Source of the DNA: an uncultured Johnsonella sp.
Lineage (GTDB): Bacteria; Bacillota; Clostridia; Lachnospirales; Lachnospiraceae
Direction of reading: 5' to 3'
NCBI GenBank assembly: GCA_900766185.1
Contig: CAAFUL010000001.1
Coordinates: 1-5,138, forward strand
Length of the DNA: 5,138 nucleotides
The notes below the pieces were generated by a model, which was given only the letters and a program-made list of their open reading frames with translations, searched no databases and was not told the origin of the DNA. Positions 4,553 through 5,138 of the stretch are shown here, one piece after another (within the stretch, counting starts at the first letter, position 1; every line of letters starts with the position of its first letter). The translations under genes and the position numbers were made by a program.

Positions 4553-5138
4553 GGTGTGTCTTAAAACTTAAAATTGTACAATACATTATTTTTTGATAAA
4601 ATATAAAAAACAAAATATTGGAGATTACAGCCATGGGACAAAAACGCTATGAAATGTCAGATGAACAATGGGGACAAATTAAGGATTTATTTCCAAAAGC
4701 CAAAACCGGTCATCCGCCTAAAGATAACAGAGTGATGTTTAATGCTTTGTTTGGCTTGCAAGAAGCGGTTCGGCATGGCATGATCTACCTGAACGCTTCG
4801 GTTCTTGGAAAACAGTATACAGTCGTTTTTGTAAATGGTGTGATGATGACACGCTGTTTAACATATTCCATGCTCTGAATGTTGAGGCTGATTATGAAAA
4901 TCTCAGTATTGACTCTACGAGTGTCAAAGCCCATCGGCACAGTGCAGGTGCTAAAAAGGGGCTGTAAATTACGAAGTAAATCAACATATCGGAAGGAGTT
5001 GTGGAGGTAATACAACCAAAATTCATGCTATAGTTGACGGTTTGGGTAATCCCATATATTTTGCACTGACTGCCCGAAGCGAACATGATTGTGTTTGTGC
5101 TTTGGAATTACTGACAAAAATCAACAATGAAAGCAATA
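4552..5138 (+). mobile_element. IS5-family (IS427-like) insertion sequence, left part
   Basis: The left end is placed at about 4552, starting GGGTGTGTCTTAAAAC, which resembles the GGGTNTGTC-type tips of IS5-family elements. It is immediately preceded by TA/CTAG (4549-4552), the kind of target duplicated by the IS427 group. The transposase starts 81 bases in. The right end and the second copy of the target lie outside the window, so the exact boundary is inferred from where the IS1634 similarity stops. Confidence 0.65.
4633..5138 (+). pseudogene. IS5-family transposase with two -1 frame changes, partial
   Basis: The start is ATG 4633, with GGAG (4620-4623) nine bases upstream. Frame one (4633-4752) gives MGQKRYEMSDEQWGQIKDLF and KTGHPPKDNRVMFNALF, the N-terminal DUF4096-type region of IS5/IS427 transposases. 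The match continues one base back, from 4752, with ARSGSAWHDLPERFGSWKTV, IFHALNVEADYENL and IDSTSVKAHRHSAGAKKG. That part carries the first catalytic Asp (codon 4911-4913). It stops at TAA 4965 unless the frame shifts back again at 4961, giving EVNQHIGRSCGGNTTKIHA and IVDGLGNP with the second Asp (codon 5036-5038). Both shifts look like one lost base in a T or G run. About 169 residues of an expected 250-280 are seen before the edge. Programmed frameshifting is known in IS5 relatives and cannot be excluded. Confidence 0.8.

Noticed and set aside
4618..4632. TTG start for the IS5 transposase, adding five residues
   Set aside because: GGAG at 4620-4623 overlaps the TTG and is well placed for ATG 4633, where the family match begins.
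4449..4634. 61-residue minus-strand open frame
   Set aside because: It is in a different frame from the IS1634 remnant, runs across the element junction, and shows no family features.
4753..4878. Continuation of the first IS5 frame to the TGA at 4876
   Set aside because: Residues after the TTT run have no transposase similarity, while the -1 frame matches the family closely.
4785..5086. Two minus-strand open frames of 64 and 76 residues
   Set aside because: Both are opposite the recognisable IS5 transposase and are shadows of it.

Overview
The window is AT-rich and reads as accessory DNA from a low-GC Gram-positive anaerobe of the Clostridia, most likely a gut-type Lachnospiraceae relative. 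This rests on three signs: strong purine-rich ribosome binding sites, a secreted protein with the Trp/Tyr/Gly-rich cell-wall-binding repeats common in that group, and the mix of insertion sequences. No housekeeping gene is present, so the genus cannot be fixed.

Left part (1-1625): the last 49 codons of what looks like a large serine recombinase are followed by a gene-poor 360-base stretch with a good promoter. Then comes a tight two-gene operon: a protein with Panacea/SocA-like (DUF4065-type) antitoxin features, overlapping by 8 bases a 137-residue protein with a distant MazF/PemK-like look. A clean intrinsic terminator follows. I read this as a toxin-antitoxin or phage-defence module.

Middle (1626-2522): a CRISPR array of seven 28-30 nt repeats and six unique 35-37 nt spacers, plus a degenerate half-repeat on the left. 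No cas gene is in the window. The repeat form and spacer length suggest type I-B, probably read left to right. To the right is a 370-base non-coding stretch with a nested inverted repeat that has two alternative pairing partners.

Right-centre (2523-3845): a small membrane protein with a PH-like look and a helical hairpin, then a secreted cell-wall-binding protein with an unrecognised C-terminal domain. Each has its own ribosome binding site and a 7-bp inverted repeat upstream.

Right end (3846-5138): insertion-sequence debris. A 68-residue C-terminal remnant of an IS1634-family transposase (minus strand) is cut by the start of an IS5-family (IS427-like) element (plus strand). The IS5 transposase needs two -1 frame changes to be read and runs off the window. 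Overall this is a mobile/defence island: recombinase, toxin-antitoxin module, CRISPR array, surface genes and nested insertion sequences.
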